64,000 nt of DNA from Erythrobacter sp. (GCA_027311945.1 DAICXZ010000022.1:62001-126000), one strand, 5' to 3'. Counted from the stretch's first letter, positions 40,652 to 52,566 are shown. The notes: generated by a model not told the origin, from the letters alone. Made by a program: numbers and translations.

Positions 40652-41479
40652 GTGAGCATAAGCAGAGCATTGTCTGGTGCATGGGTGGCACTGTTGGTGG
40701 CCGCCTGCGGCGCGCCGCCCACAGATAGCCGCGCGGATGGCCGACCCACCATCGTCAGCCTTAATCCGTGCAGCGACGCAATTCTTGCCGAACTCGCACC
40801 GCCCGAGCAGCTGCTGGCCATTTCGCACTTCAGCAAGGATCCCGCGGCGACTTCGATGCCTGCGGAGCAGGTCGCCCGCTATCGTTCAACTTCCAGCCGC
40901 GCCGAGGAGATCATCGCGCTCGCGCCTGACGTCGTCGTGACGGACCGGTTCCTGCCCGCGCCTACCCGGCGCGCTCTCGAAAAGAGCGGCATCGTATTGT
41001 TCGACCTCGACATCGTGAACACGGTGGACGACAGTCTGGCACAGGTGGATGCCTTGGCCGCCCTTGCCGAACGCAGGGACGAAGGAAAGGCGCTGGCCCG
41101 CAGAATGGCCGAGGCGTGGAATCAGAACACGCCCGGTCGCAACGCCCCGGTTGCCGTGCTGTTGTGGCAGGAAGACGGGATCGTGCTGGGGCCGGATAGC
41201 CTGGCAGCCGCGCTGCTCGAACATTCCGGCTTCACTCTGCAATCGGCGGCGCAGGAACTTGGCTATGGTCAGTATCTGCCGCTCGAACAGGTCCTGGCCG
41301 ATCCGCCGCAACTCCTTCTCACCTCCGGCGCAACGCGTGCCTTGCATCATCCTGCACTCGATGTTCTCAGCGGCACGGTGCGCGCGCAGCTTGATCCCCG
41401 CCTGCTGTATTGTGCCGGGCCGACGATCCCTCGCGCGCTGGCGAGGCTTCGCGAGATCAGGGAAGGGTTTTCGCGTTGA
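40652..41479 (+). CDS. ABC importer substrate-binding lipoprotein (BtuF/FecB-like)
   Basis: 275 residues, GTG start 40652. Signal peptide with lipobox LLVAAC (Cys near residue 19). Periplasmic-binding-protein class III features: RPTIVSLNPCSDAILAELAPPEQLLAISHFS and SRAEEIIALAPDVVVTDRF, linked by a long helix. The family binds cobalamin, haem or siderophores; the ligand cannot be decided from sequence. The stop codon overlaps the permease start. Confidence 0.88.
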   Translation: MSISRALSGAWVALLVAACGAPPTDSRADGRPTIVSLNPCSDAILAELAPPEQLLAISHFSKDPAATSMPAEQVARYRSTSSRAEEIIALAPDVVVTDRFLPAPTRRALEKSGIVLFDLDIVNTVDDSLAQVDALAALAERRDEGKALARRMAEAWNQNTPGRNAPVAVLLWQEDGIVLGPDSLAAALLEHSGFTLQSAAQELGYGQYLPLEQVLADPPQLLLTSGATRALHHPALDVLSGTVRAQLDPRLLYCAGPTIPRALARLREIREGFSR

Positions 41480-42438
41480 GGCTCGTGCCGGGGCTTCTTG
41501 TCGCTATCGCGGTTGCGCTGGTGGCTTCGCTCTTCGCCGGGCGGGTCTGGCTGGATCCGGCTGCCATGCCCAATGCCTATGTCATCCTTGCCGAGCTGCG
41601 GCTGCCGCGCAGTGTTCTGGCATTGGTGATCGGTGCAGGGCTTGGCGCAGCGGGTGCGGGAATGCAGGGCTACCTGCGTAACCCGCTGGCCGACCCCGGC
41701 TTGTTCGGGATTGCTCCCGGCGCGGCATTTGGCGGCGTGCTTGCCTTGTCGAGCGGGGGTGGGAATTTCGGCTCGCTGACCGTGCCATTGGGAGCCTTGA
41801 TGGGAGCCGGAGCGGCCATGGGCCTGCTTTCGCTGCTGGCGGGGCGCACTGCTGGCGTGACGTTGTTTACGCTGGCCGGACTGATGATCTCCAGCCTTGC
41901 TGGTGCCCTAACGTCGCTGGTGATTACGCTGGCATCCAATGCTTTTGCGCTGGCGGGCATGATGAACTGGCTGATCGGTGCGCTGACCGACCGCAGCTGG
42001 CAAGATGTGGCCATTGCCGCGCCGCTGGCTCTGGTCGGCGTGGGCCTGCTTTTTGGGGCGGGCCGCGCGCTCGATGCTCTGACCCTGGGGGAGGAAGCGG
42101 CGCGTTCGCTCGGGATCGATCCGCAAGCGCTGCGCTGGCTGATGATCATGGGCGTGGCGCTGACCGTGGGCAGCGGCGTAGCCGTGGCCGGGGTGATCGG
42201 CTTCGTTGGCCTGATGGTGCCGCATCTGGTGCGGCCCTTCACCGATCGCGCCCCGTCGTCGCTGATCCTGCCCAGCGCCTTGGCAGGCGCGCTGCTGGTC
42301 CTGCTGGCAGACATCTTCTGCCGGGTGCTGCCACTGGTCAACGAACTGAAACTCGGGATCGCACTCAACCTGCTTGGTGCACCGTTTTTCCTCCACCTTC
42401 TGCTCAAGATGCGGCGCGGAAATTCGCCATGGAGCTGA
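41476..42438 (+). CDS. ABC importer permease, FecCD/BtuC family
   Basis: About 320 residues with some nine to ten membrane helices; family blocks are ELRLPRSVLALVIGAGLGAAGAGMQGYLRNPLADPGLFGIAPGA, LGEEAARSLGID and GVIGFVGLMVPHLVR. The best start is TTG 41476, which overlaps the upstream stop as TTGA and has GGAAGG nine bases before it; the ATG used by the track (41410) lies well inside the preceding gene. Overlaps the ATPase gene by 10 bp. Confidence 0.9.
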   Translation: MRLVPGLLVAIAVALVASLFAGRVWLDPAAMPNAYVILAELRLPRSVLALVIGAGLGAAGAGMQGYLRNPLADPGLFGIAPGAAFGGVLALSSGGGNFGSLTVPLGALMGAGAAMGLLSLLAGRTAGVTLFTLAGLMISSLAGALTSLVITLASNAFALAGMMNWLIGALTDRSWQDVAIAAPLALVGVGLLFGAGRALDALTLGEEAARSLGIDPQALRWLMIMGVALTVGSGVAVAGVIGFVGLMVPHLVRPFTDRAPSSLILPSALAGALLVLLADIFCRVLPLVNELKLGIALNLLGAPFFLHLLLKMRRGNSPWS

Positions 42439-43184
42439 GCACGCGCGTTGTCACCGTGATGCGCGGCGATCATGCGGCCTTGTCGCAGGTGTCGGTCGCG
42501 CTGCAGCCCGGAGAGCTGGTAGCGATCTGCGGGCCTAACGGTGCGGGCAAGTCCACGCTGCTTTCGGCGCTTTCGGGGCTGGAAATGCCCGAACTCGGCG
42601 CGGTCTTTCTGGGCAAGGAACTGCTGCAGACGATTGCTCCACGCGAACGCGCCATGCAGATCGGCTACTTGCCGCAGACCGGCGAGATCGCCTGGGACAT
42701 GGCCGTGGCGCGGCTGGTGGCGCTGGGCCGCCTGCCGCAAGGAGACAGCGAAAGGCCTAACGGGCTGGCCGCCATCGACAACGCACTGGCGACCTGCGAC
42801 CTCACCGCCTTCGTCGAACGCCCTGTCTCCAGCCTGTCGGGCGGGGAGCGCGCGCGCGTTCTGCTGGCGCGGGTTTTGGCGGGCGAACCGCTCTGGCTCC
42901 TCGCCGATGAGCCGCTTGCGGCGCTTGATCTTGCCCATCAGCTGCGCCTGCTGCGCGTGCTGCGCGGTGTGGCGGATGAGGGGCGCGGCGTGGTGCTGGT
43001 GCTGCACGATCTCGCGCTGGCGATGAACCACACCGACCGGGTGATCGTGCTCGATAACGGCCAGGTCGCCGCCGATGGCAAGCCCGATCACGCACTTTCC
43101 AGCAAGGTGCTGGCGGATGTCTGGGGTGTCGACGCGCGCTGGATCGGCGAACCGGGCCAGCGCGCGCTGACGATCAGGCGTTAG
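42429..43184 (+). CDS. ABC importer ATPase (BtuD/FecE-like)
   Basis: 251 residues. Walker A GPNGAGKST (35-43), Q-loop in GYLPQTGEIAWD, signature LSGGERARVLLARVL near 136, Walker B WLLADEP and switch His in LVLHDLALAMNH. Completes the three-gene importer. Its TAG stop overlaps the convergent M3 peptidase stop (TTAG at 43181-43184). Confidence 0.93.
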   Translation: MELSTRVVTVMRGDHAALSQVSVALQPGELVAICGPNGAGKSTLLSALSGLEMPELGAVFLGKELLQTIAPRERAMQIGYLPQTGEIAWDMAVARLVALGRLPQGDSERPNGLAAIDNALATCDLTAFVERPVSSLSGGERARVLLARVLAGEPLWLLADEPLAALDLAHQLRLLRVLRGVADEGRGVVLVLHDLALAMNHTDRVIVLDNGQVAADGKPDHALSSKVLADVWGVDARWIGEPGQRALTIRR

Positions 43185-45346
43185 TCGGTCAGGCCGAGCG
43201 ATTCCAGCAGCGGGCCGACCTCAGGGTCATGCCCGGTGAAGTCGCGGTACATCTGCTCGTAGCTCTTCGAATGGCCCTGTCCGAGGAAGGTCGCACGGAT
43301 GTGATCGCCATTGGCGCGGGTCATCCCGCCGTTGGCCTCGACCCAGGCATAGCCGTCCTTGGCCAGCATGTTGGTCCAGGTGTAGCTGTAGTAGCCCGCC
43401 TGATAGCTGTGGCCGAAGATGTGCCGGAAATAGGGCGTGTTGTAGCGCGGCGGCACCAGATCGGTGCGCAGGCCAAGGCTGGCGAGAGCATCGCGGTCGA
43501 AGGCCAGCACGTCGCTCGGTGCCTCGCCGGGGGCGAGCGAGTGCCACTTCATGTCAAGCAGCTGCGCGGTGAGCAGCTCGCCAAAGTCATAGCCCTGGTT
43601 GAACTTGTTGGCCCGGTCGATCGCCTCGATCATCTCCATCGGGATCGCCTCGCCGGTCTGCCAGTGCTTGGCATAGTTCTGCAGCACTTCGGGCACGGAT
43701 GCGAAGGGCTCGTGGAACTGGCTCGGGAATTCGACCCAGTCGCGCGCAGTGTTGGTGCCCGAGAGCGAAGGATATTGCTGGTCGGCAAACATACCATGCA
43801 GCGCGTGGCCGAACTCGTGGAAGGTCGTGGTCACGTCGTCCCAGGTCATCAGCGCAGGCTGGCCGGCGGCGGGCGGGGCGACATTGAGCGTGTTGGCGAT
43901 CACCGGCTTCAGGCCCAGCAGGTGGCTCTGCTCGATGAAGTTGTTCATCCAAGCGCCGCCGCCCTTGCTGTCGCGCTGGAACGGATCGAAGTAGAACAGC
44001 GCCAGTTCGCTGCCATCGGCATCGAACACGGTGTAGACGCTCACGCCCTCGCGGTAGACGGGGATGTCGGTGCGCTTTTCGAAGGTCAGGCCGTAAAGCT
44101 TGTTGGCCATGTAGAACACGCCGTCTTCGAGCACGCGGTCGACCACGAAGTACTGCTTGATGGCCTCGTTATCGAGGGCATAGCGCTCCTGCCGGATCTT
44201 CTCGGCATAGTAAGGCCAGTCCCACGGCTGCACGGTGAAATCGCCACCGTCGCGCGCGATCATGGCGTTGATCTCGGCGGCTTCGCGCTCCTGCGTGGCG
44301 CGCAGGGCAGGCACCATCTCTTCCATGAAGCCGATGGCGCGTTCGGGCGTCGAGGCAAAGCGGTCGTACATCTGCCAAGTGGCATAGTCGGGCGTGCCGA
44401 AGATGCGCGCGATCTGCGTGCGCAGGTCGATCACCTCGCGGATCATGTCGACCGTTGCGTTATCGCCGGCATAGTTGCGGGTCGAGTTGGCGCGATAGAG
44501 CCGCTCGCGCGTGGTGCGGTTGTTCAGCTGCGAAAGCAGCGGGTGCGAGGTGGTGTTGGTCATCGCCAGCACATATTTGCCGGGCACCCCGGCAGCCTCT
44601 GCGGCGGCGGCAGCAGCGGCGATCTGGCCTTCGGAGAGGCCCGACAGTTCCTCCACCGTATCCACCGTGAGCGCGGCATCGGCCTGGCCTTCGGTGATCC
44701 GCTGCGGGATCTGCGCGCCGAGTTCAGACAGGCGGCCGTTGATCTGCTTCAGCTCGGCTTTGGCCGCATCCGACAGGAGCGCGCCGTTGTGCACGAAATC
44801 GGCATAGGTCGTCTCCAGCAGCATGGCGTCTTCGGGTGTCATGCTCATGGCGGCGCGGTTGTCGTAGATCGCCTTCACGCGGGCGAACAGCTTGGGGTTG
44901 AGGTAGATCGCGTCGCTGAGCGCAGCGCGCTGCGGGGCCAGCGCCTCGTCGGCAGCGGCGAGCGTATCGTTGATATCGGCCGAGACCTTCTGGTCAAACG
45001 CGGCGGTGGCGCGCGAATAGACCTGGCCGGTACGCTCCATCGCCACGATGGTGTTCGAGAAGGTGGGCGGCGCGGGGTTGTTGGCGATCTGCTCGATCTC
45101 GGCGATCTCGATCGCGATCGCTTCCTCGATAGCCGGCTGGTAGTCGGCATCGGTCAGCGCGGCGAAGTCGGGCGCGTGGAAGGGCAGGGTGCTCAGCTCG
45201 GCAAAGGCGCTGGTGGCTTCGGGAACGGCCGGAGCTTCGGGAGCGGGGGGCGCGGCGGCAACATCCATCGGGGCACTTTCAGGCGTGGTGGCACAGGCGG
45301 CGGTCATAATGGCCAGCATGGAGCTGGCGAGCAAACGGGTTTTCAT
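43181..45346 (-). CDS. dcp: M3-family zinc peptidase lipoprotein (dipeptidyl carboxypeptidase/oligopeptidase)
   Basis: 721 residues from ATG 45346 (MKTRLLASSMLAIMTAACATTPES), a signal peptide whose TAAC cysteine would be lipidated. The track start at 45448 adds non-signal residues. Zinc motif HEFGHALH near residue 509 with the downstream glutamate region (FVEFPSQFHEPF-like, here WVEFPSQFHEPFASV), and the C-terminal YFRHIFGHSYQAGYYSYTW block. Degrades oligopeptides, here probably in the periplasm. The dcp versus prlC distinction rests on the export signal only. Confidence 0.92.
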   Translation of the reverse strand: MKTRLLASSMLAIMTAACATTPESAPMDVAAAPPAPEAPAVPEATSAFAELSTLPFHAPDFAALTDADYQPAIEEAIAIEIAEIEQIANNPAPPTFSNTIVAMERTGQVYSRATAAFDQKVSADINDTLAAADEALAPQRAALSDAIYLNPKLFARVKAIYDNRAAMSMTPEDAMLLETTYADFVHNGALLSDAAKAELKQINGRLSELGAQIPQRITEGQADAALTVDTVEELSGLSEGQIAAAAAAAEAAGVPGKYVLAMTNTTSHPLLSQLNNRTTRERLYRANSTRNYAGDNATVDMIREVIDLRTQIARIFGTPDYATWQMYDRFASTPERAIGFMEEMVPALRATQEREAAEINAMIARDGGDFTVQPWDWPYYAEKIRQERYALDNEAIKQYFVVDRVLEDGVFYMANKLYGLTFEKRTDIPVYREGVSVYTVFDADGSELALFYFDPFQRDSKGGGAWMNNFIEQSHLLGLKPVIANTLNVAPPAAGQPALMTWDDVTTTFHEFGHALHGMFADQQYPSLSGTNTARDWVEFPSQFHEPFASVPEVLQNYAKHWQTGEAIPMEMIEAIDRANKFNQGYDFGELLTAQLLDMKWHSLAPGEAPSDVLAFDRDALASLGLRTDLVPPRYNTPYFRHIFGHSYQAGYYSYTWTNMLAKDGYAWVEANGGMTRANGDHIRATFLGQGHSKSYEQMYRDFTGHDPEVGPLLESLGLTD

Positions 45347-45514
45347 GGAGTTGCGTACCTCGGATCTGGGGAATTTCATTTCGTTTGAAACCGAACTCAT
45401 AGCAGGGCCATCGTGAGGCGCAACTGAATGGGGGCGGGGGCGGCACACAGGATTGGCGGATAAGCGGCTGAGCCAGCTTGCGAGATTGCGCGGCGGACGG
45501 CAGGCTGGCGGGTG

Positions 45515-47092
45515 ATGGCGGAAGTGTCGATCAAATCGCGCAAGGACTTAAGAAGCTGGCTTGATGACAAGCCCGCGGAATGGGCGCATGTGCTGGCTGT
45601 ACGCACGGCCTTACGGCTATTGCCTTTAGTAAGCGATCCAGAGCTGTTCTATGATGAGCAACCGAATGCCGATTTGACGTTGCAGGCGTTTCGGGCAATG
45701 GTCGTATCATCGGGCGCGGCCAAGATTCCGCCTGATGTTACGGTAACCCTTGCTGCCCGCGCAGCCGCCCGCGCCGCTCCCGCCACCCAAGCCGCGTCAG
45801 TTCCTTCCGCTGCTGCCCGCTCTGCCGCCCGGGCTGCCCACGCTGCCGCTGTCCCCGCCGCCGCCGCCGCCGCCGCAGAAGCAGCCATTGATGATGCTGC
45901 GGACGCAGCCGTCGGTTACGATTCCTGGCATAGCTTTTCGATCGATTGCGTTGCGTTGCAGGATGGAGTGCAACCGCAAAAACTGCTGGCAAGGCCGCTC
46001 TGGCTCGAGCAGCCCGACTGGTTCACCCAAAGCTGGCGACGCGCGGAAGAGTGGCTAGAATTGGACTACGCATTCTTCTGGCGTAATTGGTATCTTGCTC
46101 GCCTCAAGGGCTCGCGTCATGCGCTGCCTTGGTTCGATGCGGATACTGATCGCCGCTTCCACCAATTTCTGTTCGAGCAGGACGATGACTGGTGGAGACG
46201 CAACCCGGTTGAGGTCAATCGTCAAATCGCTGACTGGGTGAATACGGAGCCGCTCGGTGGTTCAGAGGAGCAAGAATATTACCCTGATGGTCAGCGCAAC
46301 GAGACAACACCGCGCGATATCCTCGAAAACACCGCCGACCCACAAGCCGTAGAAGAGGGTGGCAAGTTAGGGATCAAGCAGAACGCCGAATTTGGTGTCG
46401 CGATTACCCAAACCAAGGCGCAGATCGCGCAGCGACTGATCGATCTCGCATTCGCCCTTTCGTCGGGCTTGGAAGCAAATGCTCCGTCAGGTCTCCCGGC
46501 TGCACTTGCGCGTTACGCCACTGTGCTGGAGCGCAACATCGCGGAGCCGGCCACAGATACGCTCAATCCCCTTGCCGGCATCGTCAGGAATTTACGTCGG
46601 GAGGACGGCCATGAGGCATGGGCGCGAGGTCTGGCTGAAACCTTCGATCAATTCCTCACAGACCATAATAGACTGTTTGGGGAGGCCGAAAGCCAACAGG
46701 ACAAGGCGAGTGAGCGCGAAAAGCTGACCTTAGAGGAAAGTCTCAGGGATCAGTCGCTGGCGAACGATGTCGAGAAATTCACGGCTTTGGTGCGATCTCT
46801 GGCTGAGGCGGGGGTGACGAACGAAACCGCCCAAAAATATCTCGATATACTCGTCAAAATGGGGATGGAGATAGCCTATGGCGGGCCGCAGTACCTTGAT
46901 CGGGACCAAGAGATCGTTGGCGTTCCGAAGGGGTGGTCGATCACTGATTCCTATCGTGCAAACGTTGCCGGGCTTTCGATGCAGATTCAAAACGTGGCCT
47001 TTGCACTGAGTGTGACGGGACACCCACAATTCCAGAGTGTCATTCCGGTTGTCACGGACTTCGTCACGCACATGGCGAGGTATTGGCTCTGA
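45515..47092 (+). CDS. Unrecognised 525-residue protein with Ala-rich segment
   Basis: Start ATG 45515 (MAEVSIKSRKDLRSWLDDKPAEWAHVLAVRTALRLLPL); GTG at 45512 is equally possible. An alanine-rich helical stretch (about residues 80-135) links the N-terminal module to a Trp-rich region (ARPLWLEQPDWFTQSWRRAEEWLELDYAFFWRNWYLARL) and an acidic, helical C-terminal half. From memory, similar KSRxDLxxWL ... RxALRLLPL proteins occur in alphaproteobacteria as hypotheticals. There are no catalytic motifs I can name. Codon use is less GC-biased than in dcp and uvrA, which suggests an accessory gene. Confidence 0.75.
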   Translation: MAEVSIKSRKDLRSWLDDKPAEWAHVLAVRTALRLLPLVSDPELFYDEQPNADLTLQAFRAMVVSSGAAKIPPDVTVTLAARAAARAAPATQAASVPSAAARSAARAAHAAAVPAAAAAAAEAAIDDAADAAVGYDSWHSFSIDCVALQDGVQPQKLLARPLWLEQPDWFTQSWRRAEEWLELDYAFFWRNWYLARLKGSRHALPWFDADTDRRFHQFLFEQDDDWWRRNPVEVNRQIADWVNTEPLGGSEEQEYYPDGQRNETTPRDILENTADPQAVEEGGKLGIKQNAEFGVAITQTKAQIAQRLIDLAFALSSGLEANAPSGLPAALARYATVLERNIAEPATDTLNPLAGIVRNLRREDGHEAWARGLAETFDQFLTDHNRLFGEAESQQDKASEREKLTLEESLRDQSLANDVEKFTALVRSLAEAGVTNETAQKYLDILVKMGMEIAYGGPQYLDRDQEIVGVPKGWSITDSYRANVAGLSMQIQNVAFALSVTGHPQFQSVIPVVTDFVTHMARYWL

Positions 47093-47211
47093 TCGCAGCG
47101 CCGCTCTGCTCCCCCTTGACCCGCGCGAACATTTGCGGAACATTGGCATTCCCTGCCACGCGCCCTCTGGGGCGCTGGACTCTGTGCCAACCAGTCCCCA
47201 AGTGAGCCCCC

Positions 47212-50109
<2,898 letters not shown>

Positions 50110-50141
50110 GCGACGTTGGCCATGACGATGACAGAGGCCTG

Positions 50142-50160
50142 CCCCGGGCTTGACCCGGGG
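50142..50160. repeat. GC-rich palindrome at the uvrA / uvrA-remnant junction
   Basis: CCCCGGG-CTTGA-CCCGGGG, a perfect 7-bp inverted repeat of a type common between sphingomonad genes. It abuts the point where homology to uvrA resumes (GTGGTGATCGAG), so it may mark the recombination end. Confidence 0.7.
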
Positions 50161-50162
50161 TG

Positions 50163-50333
50163 GTGGTGATCGAGCACAACCTCGATGTGATCAAAACGGC
50201 TGATTGGGTGCTCGATCTTGGGCCGGATGGCGGCGTGCGCGGGGGTGAGATCGTGGCTGAGGGCACGCCGGAGCAGGTGGCCGCTACGCCTGCGAGCTAT
50301 ACGGGGCAGTATTTGAAGCCGATGCTGGGGTAG
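50163..50333 (+). pseudogene. Second uvrA 3' end (remnant of 56 codons)
   Basis: In frame it reads [24 protein letters not shown], then [32 protein letters not shown] and TAG. This repeats the C-terminus of the intact uvrA ([40 protein letters not shown] ... [10 protein letters not shown]) almost residue for residue, but with different codons and a different last 15 residues. There is no start codon with a Shine-Dalgarno. It is best explained as the tail of a divergent uvrA allele left after replacement or partial duplication. Too short to function. Confidence 0.85.
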
Positions 50334-50345
50334 GTCTACGCCGAT

Positions 50346-50383
50346 CCTCCCCCACCGGGGGAGGGGGACCACCCGCAGGGTGG
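50346..50383. repeat. GC-rich double-hairpin repeat
   Basis: CCTCCCCC-ACC-GGGGGAGG (50346-50364) followed by CCACCC-GCA-GGGTGG (50369-50383). Similar purine/pyrimidine palindromes recur at 57262-57348. It lies between the uvrA remnant and the low-GC island. Confidence 0.75.
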
Positions 50384-50527
50384 TGGAGGGGCTTGACGGT
50401 TATTCCGGGCGGGTGAGGCTGCGCTGGCTTTTGTGCTCACAGAGGACGCAGAGGGGTTGCGCTGCAAACGCGAGGCGTCGCGCGCATAACCGTCGCTTCG
50501 GACCCTCTTGACCCTTGCGCCAGTTCG

Positions 50528-52099
50528 TCACCCTGCACCTGGTACAGAGACTGGCTTGCGAGATGCGCTTGCGGAGGCAAATGCTTCTGCAATTTCCTTA
50601 ACCTGTGATTCAGCTAATTCAGAAAGCTGGTCCATTTCTGAATGAACGTAATAGGGAATAGAAGTCAAAAAAGTTGGGGAAGCTTCAAGTTTATTCCACT
50701 TCAACGCTGAACCATCACCATTTTTTCGTTTGGTTGACCGAGCAAAAGCCCGTTTAAAGCCCAGCGGGGTCACGCCTTTAAGGCTGCAAAAGTTGACACG
50801 ATGGTCGTGATCACTGCCTTCAAAAACAACTGAATCCTTGAAAAGCTCGCCAGAGAGACTCTTTACGTATGGTTGAACGTAAACCACCCGCTTTATTCCC
50901 GACGCGATGACAAGCTTTGTGCACATGTGACAAGGCATTGTTGTGCAGTATAGCGTTGTACCGCTAGTTGACCTGTTGAATCTCGCGGCATCAGTTATCG
51001 CGTTCATTTCAGCATGAACCATACGCCCAAATTCAATGATGTCTGTGAGCATAGACTTATTCCATGGGCCACGTGATTTGCCTTCTTTCCGATCTTCATC
51101 TTGAAGGGCAGCATCACATAGGTCCTGTAGGTCTTGGCCCGCTATTTCCTCATTTAACCAGCCGCTCTCCTTAAGCTGAGAAATAGCATCTCGAACCATG
51201 TCCTCTTTAACGCGGTGATTTGAATCATAACCTAAAACATAATCTCGCGCATCATTTTTATGGTGCTCCCAGTAAGTTCCTCCCATCGGAGATGGAACTT
51301 CATTACAGCCCATGGATACGACTTCCCCCTCGTCGGAAAATATAGCTGCTCCTACTTGTCGAGATAGGTCAAGCGAGCGGTATGCTGCTGCGTTTGCTAT
51401 GTAGGAGCAATACTCATCCTTGCTTGGTGACACGAACGGGTCGCCGAAGTATATACGAAAGAATCTATCGCATGAAGCTTCTAAGGTTTTCAATGAGGTA
51501 CAATCAAGTACAAAGTCAGATTTTGGATAGCAGTCTATAATTTTCTGACCGAAATCCTCTTCTGACTCGTCTTCATCTGTGGAGATGATATCTAGTGCTT
51601 TAGATTCCAGTTTAATTTGCGTTGATTTTCTATCGCTGACCCTCATCCTGTCGACTAGGTAATCAACTCGCGACTGTTTTGGGGCATAACATCCGAGAAA
51701 TATAATGTTCCGTCCGTAAATTCGGTCAAGAGTTCGATATTCTTCTAAGTGTTTTATTTGTCTAAAAATGGTCATTCTTGGCTGAAGAGCTTGCTTTTCA
51801 CGCTCTTCATGACTTTGTTGCAATAAGCGTGTAACTCCTAAGAGGGCGAGAATGTCGCCTCTTTTTGCATCAGCGCAGAGCTGATCTCCTGCTTTGATAT
51901 ATATACTATACCTGGAGACCTCGTCATTAAAATTTTTGGGTACACGTCCGAACGCCTTTAAAAAATCAGTCAGCTTAATGAGGTTTGGACTGTAGGCGAC
52001 TTGAGAGGCTTTTTCCGAAAGGACTCTTGTCACCTCGTCCATGTCTATGCCTATCGGCGCGATAAGGGCCGTAAACACTTCACGACGATTTGTAGACAT
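50528..52099 (-). CDS. AvcD-like anti-phage dCTP deaminase (NTPase + deaminase fusion)
   Basis: About 523 residues from ATG 52099 (MSTNRREVFTALIAPIGIDMDEV), with GGAG upstream; a TTG at 52165 gives the track's 545. N-terminal P-loop-kinase-like region of the AvcD type (ALIAPIGID...VxxxLxxKASQVAYSPNLIKLTDFL), then a C-terminal zinc cytidine/dCMP deaminase domain with HAEMNAI near residue 362 and PCHMC near 388, plus a Cys/His-rich insert (MGCNEVPSPMGGTYWEHHKND). Known AvcD proteins deaminate dCTP/dCMP on phage infection and starve replication. Much lower GC than flanking genes, indicating horizontal acquisition. Confidence 0.88.
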   Translation of the reverse strand: MSTNRREVFTALIAPIGIDMDEVTRVLSEKASQVAYSPNLIKLTDFLKAFGRVPKNFNDEVSRYSIYIKAGDQLCADAKRGDILALLGVTRLLQQSHEEREKQALQPRMTIFRQIKHLEEYRTLDRIYGRNIIFLGCYAPKQSRVDYLVDRMRVSDRKSTQIKLESKALDIISTDEDESEEDFGQKIIDCYPKSDFVLDCTSLKTLEASCDRFFRIYFGDPFVSPSKDEYCSYIANAAAYRSLDLSRQVGAAIFSDEGEVVSMGCNEVPSPMGGTYWEHHKNDARDYVLGYDSNHRVKEDMVRDAISQLKESGWLNEEIAGQDLQDLCDAALQDEDRKEGKSRGPWNKSMLTDIIEFGRMVHAEMNAITDAARFNRSTSGTTLYCTTMPCHMCTKLVIASGIKRVVYVQPYVKSLSGELFKDSVVFEGSDHDHRVNFCSLKGVTPLGFKRAFARSTKRKNGDGSALKWNKLEASPTFLTSIPYYVHSEMDQLSELAESQVKEIAEAFASASASRKPVSVPGAG

Positions 52100-52211
52100 T
52101 TGAACGGCCACTCCCGACATGCAATCTCTGGAAAAAATCAAATCTAGGATTGAGTCACGAGTCAAGAGGGTTTAGTGACATGTCCCGGAGAGAACTCAGG
52201 AGTAATTTGTG

Positions 52212-52385
52212 ATGGACAACGACATTTCTCGTGAATGGCTCGTGGAAATTTTCATCACATATCAAGAAGCCATTGATCGACGTAAGCAATCTCAATCTCC
52301 TTTATGGTTAAGAGATGCGTTGGAGGATGATCGTAGAAACCGCGCTTCTGTGCGAGATTCTGCGGCGAGGTTGGATTCGCTTTGA
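52212..52385 (+). CDS. Divergent 57-residue ORF beside the deaminase
   Basis: Below the track's cutoff. ATG 52212 with AGGAG nine bases upstream; encodes MDNDISREWLVEIFITYQEAIDRRKQ, then SQSPLWLRDALEDDRRNRASVRDSAARLDSL, a charged helical peptide. It shares the low GC of the deaminase gene and is transcribed away from it, with starts 113 bp apart. No family recognised. It could be a partner or antitoxin, or the region could encode an RNA like AvcI of Vibrio, which also lies at the avcD 5' side. Confidence 0.55.
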   Translation: MDNDISREWLVEIFITYQEAIDRRKQSQSPLWLRDALEDDRRNRASVRDSAARLDSL

Positions 52386-52566
52386 AATCACATTTTTAGT
52401 GTGACATGTTTCTGGTCGATTGAGTTTCACACTAGACGTTCCGAATGCACTTTATGGTTGGTGTAGGTGAGTCAATCCCCTTTCCTACACACCCCAAAAT
52501 ATGCCTCACTGCGCGCCCGCTTTGCCCAAGGCGGTCCACGAAACGCGCAGACCATGAGGCTCCCCC

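Noticed and set aside
43229-45388. 719-residue plus-strand ORF
   Set aside because: Shadow of the M3 peptidase gene.
50110-50345. Second functional uvrA or separate small ABC gene
   Set aside because: Only the last 56 codons are present, with no ATP-binding motifs and no initiation site; treated as a remnant.
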